A stretch of 64,000 nucleotides of DNA from Vaginella massiliensis (GCF_900089075.1 NZ_LT593745.1:167616-231615), one strand, 5' to 3'. Shown: positions 18,057 to 27,593, counted from the first letter of the stretch. The notes: generated by a model not told the origin, from the sequence alone. Translations and numbers: made by a program.

Positions 18057-19514
18057 CTATCCTACCGAACCTTCTAACGAAATTTCTAATAATTTTTTTG
18101 CTTCCACTGCGAACTCCATCGGGAGTTTGTCCAACACTTCTCTCGAGAATCCGTTCACGATAAGCGCAATTGCCTTTTCGGTATCGATACCGCGTTGATT
18201 GCAATAGAACAATTGGTCTTCTCCAATTTTTGAGGTGGTTGCTTCGTGCTCTAATTGTGCGGTTTTGTTTTCTATCTCGATATAAGGAAACGTATGCGCT
18301 CCACACTGATTTCCCATCAACAATGAATCACACTGTGAGAAATTACGTGCGCCTTCTGCTCCTTTCATCACTTTTACCAATCCACGATAGGAGTTTTGCG
18401 ATTTACCGGCCGAAATCCCTTTTGAGATGATGGTGGATTTGGTATTTTTCCCGATATGAATCATTTTGGTTCCAGTATCGGCTTGTTGGTAATTGTTGGT
18501 TACTGCAATCGAATAGAATTCTCCTACCGAATTGTCACCCTTTAAGATGCACGAAGGATATTTCCAAGTAACGGCCGATCCGGTTTCTACCTGCGTCCAA
18601 GATACTTTTGCATTTTGCTCACACACGGCACGCTTGGTTACAAAATTGTATACACCGCCTTTCCCTTCACTATCACCAGGATACCAGTTCTGCACGGTAG
18701 AATATTTGATTTCTGCGTCATCCATGACCAACAATTCTACCACAGCAGCATGCAATTGATTTTCGTCTCGCATTGGAGCTGTACAGCCTTCTAGATACGA
18801 AACATAAGATCCTTCATCTGCAATCAATAAAGTTCGCTCAAATTGCCCTGTTCCAGCCGAATTGATTCGGAAATAGGTTGACAATTCCATTGGGCAACGA
18901 ACGCCTTTGGGAATATAACAAAACGATCCGTCTGAGAATACCGCAGAATTCAGAGCGGCATAGAAATTATCGGTCATCGGAACGACTTTCCCGATGTATT
19001 TTCTTACCAATTCTGGATGTTCTTGTATCGCTTCTGAAATCGAGCAGAAGATAATTCCTTTCTCTGCTAAAGTTTCACGAAATGTAGTTTTCACCGAAAT
19101 CGAGTCGATAACAGCGTCTACAGCAACGCCAGTCAGTCGTTTTTGCTCGTCTAACGAAATACCCAGTTTTTCAAAGGTTTTCAACAATTCTGGATCGACC
19201 TCGTCTAGACTTGCCAACTCTTTCTTTGCTTTGGGAGCGGCATAATATCGAATTGCCTGAAAATCGGGTTTCTCGTATTCTACATTTGCCCAGTCTGGCT
19301 CTTCCATCTTCTCCCACGCTCTGAAAGCTTCTAAGCGCCAATTCAGCATCCATTCTGGTTCTCCTTTCTTTTCAGAGATGAGACGAACAACTTCTTCATT
19401 GAGTCCGATCGGAAAATCTTCGTATTCGATATCGGTTTCCCATCCAAACTCATATTCTTTTTGTTTGGATAGATCTTCGCGTAAGTCGTCTTCTGTATAT
19501 TTTGTATTGCTCAT
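18057..19514 (-). CDS. sufB: Fe-S cluster assembly protein SufB
   Basis: A 485-residue scaffold protein on which Fe-S clusters are built. Diagnostic stretches include [39 protein letters not shown] and [21 protein letters not shown]. The length is usual for the family. It starts 17 bases after sufA, so the two are clearly co-transcribed. Confidence 0.97.
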   Translation of the reverse strand: MSNTKYTEDDLREDLSKQKEYEFGWETDIEYEDFPIGLNEEVVRLISEKKGEPEWMLNWRLEAFRAWEKMEEPDWANVEYEKPDFQAIRYYAAPKAKKELASLDEVDPELLKTFEKLGISLDEQKRLTGVAVDAVIDSISVKTTFRETLAEKGIIFCSISEAIQEHPELVRKYIGKVVPMTDNFYAALNSAVFSDGSFCYIPKGVRCPMELSTYFRINSAGTGQFERTLLIADEGSYVSYLEGCTAPMRDENQLHAAVVELLVMDDAEIKYSTVQNWYPGDSEGKGGVYNFVTKRAVCEQNAKVSWTQVETGSAVTWKYPSCILKGDNSVGEFYSIAVTNNYQQADTGTKMIHIGKNTKSTIISKGISAGKSQNSYRGLVKVMKGAEGARNFSQCDSLLMGNQCGAHTFPYIEIENKTAQLEHEATTSKIGEDQLFYCNQRGIDTEKAIALIVNGFSREVLDKLPMEFAVEAKKLLEISLEGSVG

Positions 19515-19531
19515 TTTTAATCAAATTTTTA

Positions 19532-19861
19532 TTATACGGCAAAACTTTCGCCGCAACCACATGTTCTAGAAGCATTCGGATTGTTGAACACGAATCCTTT
19601 CCCGTTCAATCCACCAGAATACTCCAAGGTCATCCCTACCAAATACAAAAACGATTTTTTGTCTACGGCAATGCGAACGCCGTTGTCTTCGAAAACCTTA
19701 TCGTCTTCTTTCAATTCTTTGTCAAAAGAAAGGTTATACGACAATCCAGAACAACCTCCACTGGTCACCCCTACGCGAACGTAAGTTTCTGCCAATGTTG
19801 TGTTTTCTTCTTGTAGTAAGGATATTATTTTGTTTTTTGCTTCTTCTGTAACTTTAACCAT
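19532..19861 (-). CDS. sufA: A-type Fe-S carrier SufA/IscA family
   Basis: A 109-residue carrier that passes assembled clusters to target proteins. The three conserved cysteines are visible in GCSGLSY and TCGCGESF near the C-terminus. It is first in the operon, with a consensus promoter element 23 bases upstream. The name sufA is chosen from position in the suf operon; the family does not separate IscA from SufA on sequence alone. Confidence 0.93.
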   Translation of the reverse strand: MVKVTEEAKNKIISLLQEENTTLAETYVRVGVTSGGCSGLSYNLSFDKELKEDDKVFEDNGVRIAVDKKSFLYLVGMTLEYSGGLNGKGFVFNNPNASRTCGCGESFAV

Positions 19862-19884
19862 GTTTAATTTAGATTAATTCTATG

Positions 19885-19892
19885 CAAAGATA
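19885..19892 (-). promoter_or_regulatory. -7 element of the suf operon
   Basis: Read on minus this is TATCTTTG, a perfect -7 element, 23 bases before the sufA ATG. No IscR-type or Fur-type palindrome was recognised around it. Confidence 0.65.
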
Positions 19893-19959
19893 CAGCTTAT
19901 AAACGATTAATTGTATCGACTTCTATAAATAATATCAATTGTTTAACTTATAAAATCGA

Positions 19960-20931
19960 TTATTGAAATCCGAGTTGTTTACGAACTCTTTTCAGTACTT
20001 CTTGTGCTACATTGCGTGCTCTTGATGCTCCGTTTTCTAAAAAAGCATCCAAGCTTGCTTTGTCGTTGATCAAGGTATTGAATTTTGTTCTTGGTTCGGC
20101 ATATTTTTCTAAAATCAATTCGTACAATGCTTGCTTTGCATGGCCATAACCATACCCTCCGTTGAGATAATTCTGACGCATTTGCTCGGTCTGTTCTGCT
20201 GTTGCCAACAGTTTGTACAGCGCAAACACATGATCTGTATCCGGATTTTTCGGATCTTCTAATGGCGTAGAATCTGTCGTGATCGACATAATCTGTTTGC
20301 GCAACTCTTTTTCGGGTAAAAAAATGTTGATGAAATTGTTACGAGACTTCGACATTTTATTCCCATCTGTACCTGGAACCAACATCACTTCTTCGTTGAT
20401 TGATGCTTCTGGCAAAACAAAGGTTTCGCCCATCTGACGATTGAATTTCTCTGCAACGTCTCGCGTAATCTCTAAATGTTGCAATTGGTCTTTGCCCACA
20501 GGTACCAAATTTGCATCGTACAGCAAAATATCTGCTGCCATCAAGATCGGATAGGTAAACAACCCCGCATTGACATCGGCGAGATAATCTTGCTTATCTT
20601 TGAAAGAGTGTGCCAATGTTAAGCGTTGAAAAGGAAAGAAATTCAATAAATACCACATCAATTCGGTTGTTTCGGTAACATCTGATTGACGATAGAAAAC
20701 AACTTTATTCACATCCAAACCCAAAGCCAACCAACATGCTGCTACTTCATAGGTGTTTTGCCTCATCACTTCTTGGTCTTTGATTTGGGTCAAAGCATGC
20801 AAATCTGCAATAAAAATAAACGAGTCGTTTCCAGACTGCTCAGTCATTTCGATGGCTGGTTGTATCGCTCCTAAAATATTCCCGAGATGTGGGGTTCCTG
20901 TAGCTTGAATTCCTGTTAAAATCCTTGACAT
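19960..20931 (-). CDS. trpS: Tryptophanyl-tRNA synthetase
   Basis: A 323-residue class I aminoacyl-tRNA synthetase that charges tRNA-Trp. The HIGH-type motif is in GTPHLGNILGA (about residue 12) and the KMSKS loop is in DGNKMSKSRNN. Length is usual for bacterial TrpRS. A near-consensus -7 box (CGAAGATA on plus, one mismatch) is at 20954-20961, 22 bases upstream. Monocistronic as far as can be seen. Confidence 0.96.
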   Translation of the reverse strand: MSRILTGIQATGTPHLGNILGAIQPAIEMTEQSGNDSFIFIADLHALTQIKDQEVMRQNTYEVAACWLALGLDVNKVVFYRQSDVTETTELMWYLLNFFPFQRLTLAHSFKDKQDYLADVNAGLFTYPILMAADILLYDANLVPVGKDQLQHLEITRDVAEKFNRQMGETFVLPEASINEEVMLVPGTDGNKMSKSRNNFINIFLPEKELRKQIMSITTDSTPLEDPKNPDTDHVFALYKLLATAEQTEQMRQNYLNGGYGYGHAKQALYELILEKYAEPRTKFNTLINDKASLDAFLENGASRARNVAQEVLKRVRKQLGFQ

Positions 20932-21052
20932 TTTCTTTGCTTTTTTGAGGATGCGAAGATACGCAAGTATTAGTGATTTTAAAAACTTATCCCTTCAAAT
21001 TCATCATGTTTTCTACTGGTTTTATGATCCAAAACTACAATTCAAAGATGGA

Positions 21053-21565
21053 TTATTGCGTCGCAAGGATTCCCCATTCATTATTATCTTTTAGGCGATC
21101 CATATATTGGTACAAATTTTTGAGCGCTTGAGTACCATTCATCCCGTAATCGTAGATATAATGATGTTTTCCGTTGCTGTACCAAACATCTAGATGCGCA
21201 GCTGGCACATCGGTGACAGGCGAATTGTACCGCAAAGTATCTGCATCAAATTTAACCTGATTTACCAAGCGGGTGATTTCTTGCCAAGTCGCAGGATTTA
21301 ACGTTGCTTTAAATTCGCCTTCTGGCTTGCCTTGCAAGGGTTGCTTGTTCGAAAAATTAAAAGCTTCTGCCAAAAAAGTAGATTCAGCATGTGGAACTAG
21401 CGTATAGGTATAGATCGGACAAAAACCAAAACACGCGCCTCGAGAGAATTTTATTTTGGTGATGTTCACCTCTTTCTCTGACGTTGTTGGATGGGTGTTT
21501 TTACTGACTTGACAATTGGTCAAAAGCAAAATCAATCCGAAGGGTATAAACGCTTTTAGAGACAT
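21053..21565 (-). CDS. Lipoprotein with DUF6438 domain
   Basis: A 170-residue predicted lipoprotein. The ATG at 21565 is preferred to the one at 21601 because it starts a proper lipoprotein signal (MSLKAFIPFGLILLLTNC, lipobox Cys at 18). The mature part has the DUF6438 pattern: FSRGACFGFCPIYTYTL with two conserved cysteines, then YNSPVTDVPAAHLDVWYSNG and KNLYQYMDRL. Function unknown; probably anchored in the periplasm or outer membrane. Confidence 0.75.
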   Translation of the reverse strand: MSLKAFIPFGLILLLTNCQVSKNTHPTTSEKEVNITKIKFSRGACFGFCPIYTYTLVPHAESTFLAEAFNFSNKQPLQGKPEGEFKATLNPATWQEITRLVNQVKFDADTLRYNSPVTDVPAAHLDVWYSNGKHHYIYDYGMNGTQALKNLYQYMDRLKDNNEWGILATQ

Positions 21566-21704
21566 TTTGACTGAGATTTTTGAATTATGAATTTGAATCA
21601 TTCAAAAGTTGAACCAAGCTTTGATTTCGGATGGGCTTCTTGTGCATAAAATCGAATAAATCTTAAAGAATGCTAAAAACAAAACGTTTTTTACGCATAA
21701 ATTG

Positions 21705-21712
21705 TATCTTTG
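21705..21712 (+). promoter_or_regulatory. -7 element of the small membrane protein / PstS-like operon
   Basis: TATCTTTG, perfect match, nine bases before the ATG at 21722. The mRNA leader is predicted to be only about six bases. Confidence 0.55.
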
Positions 21713-21721
21713 TTTGAGCTT

Positions 21722-21916
21722 ATGAATAAACAGATTTTTTACGGAATTATCGGTTTTGGATATTTCCTGATCGGAATTTTTACTTGGTATTATAAATTCT
21801 TCATCATCTTTTTAGACCCAACACAAGCCATGTTGCTGGGAATTTTATTTATTGTTTATGGCCTATTCAGGATTTATCGTGCATACAAAGCTTTCAAACA
21901 AGATTCAATCTCATGA
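21722..21916 (+). CDS. Small two-helix membrane protein of unknown function
   Basis: A 64-residue protein with two hydrophobic segments (about 5-27 and 33-50) and a basic C-terminus (YRAYKAFKQ). The ATG at 21722 is preferred to the TTG at 21710, which lies inside the promoter box. Its stop overlaps the start of the following PstS-like gene (ATGA), so the two are translationally coupled and may act together. No family was recognised. Confidence 0.65.
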   Translation: MNKQIFYGIIGFGYFLIGIFTWYYKFFIIFLDPTQAMLLGILFIVYGLFRIYRAYKAFKQDSIS

Positions 21917-22854
21917 AAATTCTATCCTACATTGCAATTTCTACCTTGGTTTTCTCGCTGTTCATTGGCTGTAAAAAAGAAAAGCAAGAGGCACAGCCAG
22001 CAACAGAAAACACCGAAAAAGATTCTTCGCGCCTACAACGCGCTGGTCATACCTTTGGCGAAACTACTTTTGTGGCAGACCCGACTTACAAAAATTTGGT
22101 CGAAGCCTGGGTGGCAACTTATACCACCGATTATCCCGATGTCAAAATCAAGGTTGATTACCAAATAGAAGATTTGGCGATAAAGAATTTTTACGAAGGT
22201 CTATACCCTATCGCTATTGTTGGGAAAGAGCTCGACGAATCACAACAAAATTACTTGTTCAATAAAACCACAATCAAATACGTACCTTCGCCCATTGCGA
22301 TGGACGCCACGATTATGGTAACCAGCACTCAAAATCCGTTGGATTCGATTTCGATTTCGCAAATCAAACAAGAACTTTACAAAAACACGAATCAATACAT
22401 TTTCGACCGAGCAAATTCATCAAACTTCAATACCGTGAACCGTGTGTTGAAAACCAAAGTGCCAGAAGGTGTTAAAGTTTCTTCGATCGAAGATTTCGAC
22501 GAAATGATTGCGTTTCTCGAAAAAAGTCCAAAAGCAATCGCGTTCATTGGGTATAATGTATTGAGCGACCGAGACAACCCAAAAATAAAAGCGTATTTGA
22601 CTCGTATAAAAATATTGAAAATCGTAAACGAACAGAACCAAGTGGCAGAAGCAAACCTGTCTAATATGCGCAATGGTTCATATCCATTCACTCGTTTGGT
22701 CTACATCTTGAAAAACGAAAAAGGCTTTGGAATCGGCGCAGGTTTTACTCGTTTTGCGGGTTCGCAACAAGGGCAACTAATTGTGAAAAAAGAAGAAATG
22801 CAACCTTATTTCTTATACAAAAGAGAAGTTCGGATACAATCAAATGCCTTATAA
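21913..22854 (+). CDS. PstS-like substrate-binding lipoprotein
   Basis: A 313-residue lipoprotein (lipobox LFIGC, Cys at 20) with the fold of PstS-family periplasmic binding proteins: TTFVADPTYKNLVEAWVATY, IAIVGKELDESQQNYL, YIFDRANSSNFNTVNRVLK and AFIGYNVLSDRDNPKIKA. Phosphate-type ligand binding is inferred from the family. No pstCAB genes are adjacent. In Bacteroidota such stand-alone proteins are found with TonB/ExbBD components, none of which are seen here. It overlaps the preceding small membrane gene by 4 bases. Confidence 0.75.
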   Translation: MKILSYIAISTLVFSLFIGCKKEKQEAQPATENTEKDSSRLQRAGHTFGETTFVADPTYKNLVEAWVATYTTDYPDVKIKVDYQIEDLAIKNFYEGLYPIAIVGKELDESQQNYLFNKTTIKYVPSPIAMDATIMVTSTQNPLDSISISQIKQELYKNTNQYIFDRANSSNFNTVNRVLKTKVPEGVKVSSIEDFDEMIAFLEKSPKAIAFIGYNVLSDRDNPKIKAYLTRIKILKIVNEQNQVAEANLSNMRNGSYPFTRLVYILKNEKGFGIGAGFTRFAGSQQGQLIVKKEEMQPYFLYKREVRIQSNAL

Positions 22855-22887
22855 ATACGAATGATTTTTAGTATAAATTTGAATCAT

Positions 22888-22922
22888 AAAAAAACCTTTC
22901 GATGGAATCGAAAGGTTTTTTT
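22888..22922. terminator. Bidirectional terminator
   Basis: A perfect 16-bp stem (22888-22903 with 22907-22922, core CCTTTCGAT/ATCGAAAGG) with loop GGA and flanking A and T runs serves the convergent PstS-like and HMA genes. Confidence 0.88.
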
Positions 22923-22937
22923 ATTGAAAATAGAATT

Positions 22938-23294
22938 TTAATGTGCTTCTAAATCTGGATCTCTGTACTGACAACAACTATCGATCGAATGATAGACTTC
23001 ATCATCAGCTTTCACATGTTCGGTATCGTGCCCAACTGCAGCAATTGCATGCTCTACTTTGTCCAGATCGGTGATGCGCTCGTTTAGGATGAGAGACAAC
23101 TCTTTGGTTGCCGGATCCCATGTTGCCATTTTTACCCCTTTCACGCCATACGCTGCTTTTTCTATTCGCTGTTTGCACATTCCGCAAACTCCTTCTACCA
23201 AAACTTCGTGTTTGGCATTTTTATTTCCTTTGTTTTGCGCTTGAACCGCGAAGAACAATCCGAAAAAAAAGAAGATTGATAATACTTTTTTCAT
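22938..23294 (-). CDS. Secreted heavy-metal-associated (HMA) domain protein
   Basis: A 118-residue protein with a signal peptide (MKKVLSIFFFFGLFFAVQAQ) and an HMA fold. The metal-binding loop is GVCGMCKQRIE, with C37 and C40 in the CxxC arrangement. The C-terminal tail adds another Cys pair (DSCCQY). Binding of Cu(I) or a similar soft metal in the periplasm is inferred from the family. It is the third gene of a cassette with a TonB receptor and an HYC_CC_PP protein. Confidence 0.82.
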   Translation of the reverse strand: MKKVLSIFFFFGLFFAVQAQNKGNKNAKHEVLVEGVCGMCKQRIEKAAYGVKGVKMATWDPATKELSLILNERITDLDKVEHAIAAVGHDTEHVKADDEVYHSIDSCCQYRDPDLEAH

Positions 23295-23328
23295 TGTTAT
23301 TATAGATTACATTGTTAATTAGTCATTT

Positions 23329-25578
23329 TTATAAAACCTTGAATCGCAAACCTGCGTAAATCATCCTACCAAAAATCGGCGCATACACCATCGAAGAATC
23401 AAAGTCTTGACCAAATGGATTATCGCCACCGTAAATTACTCTTTTTTGTTGATAATCTGTTAAATTTTCTCCACCGACATACACTTCGAATGTTTTAGAA
23501 AACACACGCGTAATTTGCGCATTGAGTGTCGAATAGGGATTAGAGAACGCCGCCCATTGATTATTTATTGCATTGTCTTGCGAAGAAGGCAATCGTTGTT
23601 TGCTGAACCAATTATAGGTGATATCGAATCGCCAATGTGCGCCATTTTCTGCTTCGTGCGTGGTATATTCGGCATTGGCAAAAAACCTGTTTTTCGCTTG
23701 CAAAGCTTGGTTCATCCTACCCGAAAGATAATCGGTTTGTATATCATAATATTTGTAGGATGTTCTCAATTGCAAATGATTAATTGGTTGAAAATTGAAA
23801 TCGACTTGCATGCTGTTGGCAAAAGAATTTCCGTCTAAATTGTAAAAAAGAACTTGATGCGATGAATAGTCGATATCGGTCACGATTTGGTTTTCGAAAG
23901 TGGTTCGATAAAAATCAACACTCAGATCTGCATTTCGGTTGAAAAGTCGAAACTTCTGTGCGATACTTCCTCCAAAATTCCAAGCAATTTCCGGATTCAA
24001 ATCTTCAAAATCACCATGTTCGGTCGCGATCATAAACGTCCGATTACTCGCCATCAAATTTTGATTTTCGGCATAAATATTAGCCAATCTTTTTCCTCTT
24101 CCTACCGAAGCTTTGATCGTGGTATCTTTCCAAGGATTGTAACGCAAATGCAAACGCGGCGTAGCAAAAACGCCCATTCGGTTGTGGTAATCTATTCGTC
24201 CACCGGTAATAAGGCTAAAATTGGTTAAATTATCGTAATGATACTCGGCAAAAATTCCTGCAGAGTTATCGATTCGATGTTCTTTTGTAGCATCCGACAA
24301 GGCTAAATTTTCACGGTATTGATCCCAGGTAAAACTACTACCGAGCGAGAATTTGTTTTTGGTATTATTGATAATCGATTGGAAAATATAATTGGCGTAA
24401 AAACTTTTCTGATCAATATCGTACCATCTATTTCCGAAATAACTGTTCTGGTCATGATCCGAATAAGCAAGTTGTAAGCCCATCGATTGAAAAGGCTTTT
24501 CTGGAAAAACATATCCAACTTTTGCATTCAGATCCAATCGTTCGGTTTTGATTTGATAACCCCAAACATCTTTCTGCAAAGAACGTAAACTGGGTTTGAA
24601 ATCTTTTTCTCCACCCCATTTATCATCTTTCATATACCGCGCGGTGGCAAATCCTACCCAACCTTTTTCGGTATTTTGGTATTGCCAACGATTCATCACA
24701 TTGATTTGTTCACCCAACGGATTGTCTAAAAAACCATCGTGATTGTGGTCATTTTTCACCAAACGAGAATTCCCATGCAAGAACAAAGAAGAGCTCCATT
24801 TGTCATTGAAACGATGATTGTAATGTGCATTAGTTTCTACACGAGCATCCGTAGATCCGTAGAGATTCAGGAAAAAAGGAATATCGTTATTGGGTTTAAT
24901 CAGCTCGGTATTGATTTGTCCAGAAATACTTTCGTAGCCATTAATTACCGGTCCCATTCCTTTGGTAATGAGAATATTTTCTACCCAAGTTCCGGGAGTA
25001 AAACTCAACCCATAAGCCTGAGAAGCACCTCGTACACTCGGAATATTTTCTTCTGCAATAAGGATATAAGGAGAAGTTAACCCCAACATTTTTATTTGCT
25101 TATTTCCGGTTACCGCATCCGAAAAATTAACATCGATTGACGGATTGGTTTCGAAAGATTCGGCCAAATTACAACAAGCAGCTTTCAGCAACTCTTTTCC
25201 GGTCATTTGCATCGCATTGAAAGGTGAATTTACTTTTCGTAAACTTGGACGACGATCAGTAATGGTAACTTCTTTCAGTTGATTGATATCGGTAGAAAAA
25301 AGTTGTGATTTGAATGTAATCGTATTAGAAGAATCCGATGGAAGAGAAAATAATTGTTCTTCATTCTCATAAAAGACACCTATATTTTTACCGGATTCTA
25401 TTGGGATAGAAAAATTTCCTTCTTCATCGGTTATAGTACTTTCGGTGTTTCCTTCCCAAAAAACTTCAGCACCAACAAGCGGCTGTTTTTGTTCATTAAC
25501 AATTTTACCTGTATACATTTCTTGCGCATACAGACTGCATCCCACCAAAAGAAAAAGTGGGCTTATAATTTTTTTCAT
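23329..25578 (-). CDS. TonB-dependent outer-membrane receptor, metal cassette
   Basis: A 749-residue receptor with a signal peptide ending at SLYAQ, an N-terminal carboxypeptidase-regulatory-like domain (GKIVNEQKQPLVGAEVFW ... TDEEGNFSIPI, about 22-95), a plug containing ELLKAACCNLAESFETNPSIDV, and a C-terminal beta-barrel ending MIYAGLRFKVL. The Cys-Cys in the plug is characteristic of the subgroup that accompanies HMA and HYC_CC_PP genes. Uptake of a metal or metal chelate is inferred from these neighbours. It sits 34 bases before the HMA gene. Confidence 0.85.
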   Translation of the reverse strand: MKKIISPLFLLVGCSLYAQEMYTGKIVNEQKQPLVGAEVFWEGNTESTITDEEGNFSIPIESGKNIGVFYENEEQLFSLPSDSSNTITFKSQLFSTDINQLKEVTITDRRPSLRKVNSPFNAMQMTGKELLKAACCNLAESFETNPSIDVNFSDAVTGNKQIKMLGLTSPYILIAEENIPSVRGASQAYGLSFTPGTWVENILITKGMGPVINGYESISGQINTELIKPNNDIPFFLNLYGSTDARVETNAHYNHRFNDKWSSSLFLHGNSRLVKNDHNHDGFLDNPLGEQINVMNRWQYQNTEKGWVGFATARYMKDDKWGGEKDFKPSLRSLQKDVWGYQIKTERLDLNAKVGYVFPEKPFQSMGLQLAYSDHDQNSYFGNRWYDIDQKSFYANYIFQSIINNTKNKFSLGSSFTWDQYRENLALSDATKEHRIDNSAGIFAEYHYDNLTNFSLITGGRIDYHNRMGVFATPRLHLRYNPWKDTTIKASVGRGKRLANIYAENQNLMASNRTFMIATEHGDFEDLNPEIAWNFGGSIAQKFRLFNRNADLSVDFYRTTFENQIVTDIDYSSHQVLFYNLDGNSFANSMQVDFNFQPINHLQLRTSYKYYDIQTDYLSGRMNQALQAKNRFFANAEYTTHEAENGAHWRFDITYNWFSKQRLPSSQDNAINNQWAAFSNPYSTLNAQITRVFSKTFEVYVGGENLTDYQQKRVIYGGDNPFGQDFDSSMVYAPIFGRMIYAGLRFKVL

Positions 25579-25658
25579 TTTAGATTTTTTGATTTGATTA
25601 ATCGAATTAGCGACAATTGTTATTTACAAACAATTGAAAATTAAAAGATTAATAAAAA

Positions 25659-26078
25659 TCAGGCGTAGAAAATAAACTGTTGATGGATAAGATATATCGG
25701 AGGCGAATTTGTATGTATTTTTTGCGTATCTGGCGCAAAAAAAGTAGAAAATCCTACAAACTCATACCACCATAAATCGGTATTTTTATTTGATAAAAAA
25801 GTAGAAACAAACGAAACTTTCAGAATATCAACCGATTGTTTATCGATCATTTTTTGTTGCAAAGCAACTTCTGTACAGCAAGCTTCATCCTCTTCATCAT
25901 CCGGATTCGGGCAACAATTATTGGCTACCTCTTCTTGCTGACAATGATGATTGTTGAGATGATTAATCGAAATACTTTCGGCAACCCCGTGACAAAGATG
26001 CATAGATAATGCAATACCGGTATTTGATAAAAACATCAAAACCGATAACAAAAACACTATATATCTTTTACTTATCAC
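25659..26078 (-). CDS. HYC_CC_PP family small secreted protein
   Basis: A 139-residue protein with an N-terminal signal or anchor and the motifs that name the family: H27-x-C29-H30 in SMHLCHG, C55-C56 and C67-C68 pairs, and a C-terminal Pro-Pro (NSPPIYL). The Cys/His content suggests metal binding in the periplasm; function is not established. It uses a GTG start at 26078 that lies exactly four bases after a perfect -7 element, so the mRNA is predicted to be leaderless. It is first gene of the metal cassette, 80 bases before the TonB receptor. Confidence 0.8.
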   Translation of the reverse strand: MISKRYIVFLLSVLMFLSNTGIALSMHLCHGVAESISINHLNNHHCQQEEVANNCCPNPDDEEDEACCTEVALQQKMIDKQSVDILKVSFVSTFLSNKNTDLWWYEFVGFSTFFAPDTQKIHTNSPPIYLIHQQFIFYA

Positions 26079-26082
26079 GCTG

Positions 26083-26090
26083 CAAAGTTA
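26083..26090 (-). promoter_or_regulatory. -7 element of the metal cassette
   Basis: On minus this reads TAACTTTG followed by CAGC and the GTG start. The distance predicts transcription starting at or within one or two bases of the start codon. Confidence 0.65.
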
Positions 26091-26095
26091 AAAAC

Positions 26096-26140
26096 AAATT
26101 AACACATTATAAAAAAGTATTTGTTATAATGTGTTAATTT
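26096..26140. repeat. Perfect 17-bp inverted repeat next to the metal-cassette promoter
   Basis: The arm 26096-26112 (ending ACACATTATAA) is exactly complementary to 26124-26140, with an 11-base loop. It lies between the osmC-like remnant and the -7 box of the metal cassette, covering the -33 region. It could be the terminator of the osmC-like gene or a repressor operator. Confidence 0.75.
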
Positions 26141-26147
26141 TCTATGA

Positions 26148-26571
26148 TTATACTTCTATGAAATTCACTTCGTAGGTAATGTCTACTCCTCCGGCTGCTA
26201 ACATATCGTGTACGCTACAATATTTTTTCACCGCTAATTGAGCGACTTTTCTTGCGCGTTCTTCATCGATATTTTTCCGGTAAGATGAAAAACAATATGG
26301 ATATTGGTAAAAACTTGTGGAATTTCTTCGCGTCTTTTCCCTTCTACTTCTATTTGAATATCGGTAATTACTTGTCGTTTTTTTTAAATATTTCCCCTAA
26401 ATCGAAAACACTACAACTCCCCAAAGCGATAAAAACCAACTCCATCGGGCGAACACCTTTCCCTTCGCCACCAATACTTTCTAGACCATCGATATGGACT
26501 TTTACATCAGATGATTTTGCTGTGGCTTCGAAATGATACGCTTGGTTTACTCTTGCTAATTGAACTTTCAT
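26148..26571 (-). pseudogene. OsmC family protein gene with two frameshifts
   Basis: Reading from ATG 26571 gives MKVQLARVNQAYHFEA ... GVRPMELVFIALGSCSVFDLGEIFKKNDK and a stop. The rest continues in another frame as QVITDIQIEVEGKRREEIPQ and, after a second shift, DEERARKVAQLAVKKYCSVHDM to the stop at 26148. Each shift is explained by one missing A in an A-run of the coding strand (at 26378-26385 and 26272-26276). Restored, it would give about 141 residues, the family length, with the redox Cys of GSCS and YCSV. OsmC proteins reduce organic hydroperoxides. Either a true pseudogene or two homopolymer errors. Confidence 0.82.
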
Positions 26572-26728
26572 GGTTATGATTTTATAAAATAATTGAACTA
26601 GAAAGAGACAACATTTTCTTATTTCCAATCCGTAACCTATGAATCATCCTACCAAAACACTGCTCGAAAATAAGAGTTTTTTCGGTCTGAAAATTGTATC
26701 TTTAGAAGACATAATAATATTTTTTATC

Positions 26729-27571
26729 ATGAATAAATTTACTTTAAATAATGGTATTGAGATTCCGACCATTGGTTTAGGAACATGGCATATAGAAGAA
26801 GGCGAAAAAGCATATCGTTCAGTCATTACCGCTCTTGAAGCAGGTTACAGACATATAGATACTGCAGCAGCGTACGGAAATGAGAAAAGTATTGGGCGTG
26901 CTTTGCACGATTTCGGATTGCCGAGAAAAGAAATTTTCTTGACAACAAAACTTTGGAATACGGATCGTTCTCCTGAAAAAGTGAAACAAGCTTTGCAAGA
27001 TTCGATGGGAAAATTACAAGTCGATTATCTCGATTTATATCTAATTCATTGGCCGGCCAATGCGAAACAATTTCCGAACGATTGGGCAAAAATAAACGCT
27101 GAAACGTGGGAAGAACTTAGCAAAGCTTACGAAAACAAAACTTTGCGTGCGATAGGCGTTAGTAATTTCATGGTCGAACACTAAGAGGCTTTGCTCGCTT
27201 CTACCAAAGTGAAACCCGCAGTGAACCAAATCGAGTTTCATCCGGGATGGTTACAACCTGAAGTGGTTGATTTTTGCAAGAAAAATGATATTGCGGTAGA
27301 AGCTTGGAGTCCGCTAGGAAGTGGTCGAGTTTTGGATAATCCGGTTCTACAAGATATGGCAGAAAGATAGAATGTGAATGTTGGGCAATTGTGTATAAAA
27401 TTTGTTTTACAAAGTGGTATTATCTGTTTACCAAAATCAGAAACGCCTCAGAATATCAACCTAAATATTGACGTATATAATTTTGAGTTGAGCGCGAAGG
27501 ATTTCGAGATTATCAATCCGTTACCAGAGATTGGTTTTTCTGGTTTGGATCCTCATACCGTGGATTTCTAA
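26729..27571 (+). pseudogene. Aldo/keto reductase gene with two in-frame stop codons
   Basis: From ATG 26729 the frame encodes an AKR (NGIEIPTIGLGTWHIEEG, GYRHIDTAAAYGNE with catalytic Asp/Tyr, LTTKLWN with Lys, YLDLYLIHWP with His). It is interrupted by TAA at 27182-27184, where a Leu is usual, and by TAG at 27368-27370. The same frame continues through VNQIEFHPGW, VEAWSPLGSG and ICLPKSETPQNI to the TAA at 27569-27571. Without the stops it would be 280 residues, the normal length. Both are substitutions, not indels, so real gene decay is likely. Confidence 0.88.
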
Positions 27572-27593
27572 ACTTACACAACTTAGCATAAAC

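Noticed and set aside
21710..21721. TTG start for the small membrane protein at 21710
   Set aside because: The TTG is part of the TATCTTTG promoter element; ATG 21722 gives a normal membrane protein start.
27182..27370. Stop-codon recoding to explain TAA and TAG inside the reductase and DUF4407 genes
   Set aside because: Both codons are used as ordinary gene ends throughout the window, and the interrupted positions call for different amino acids.
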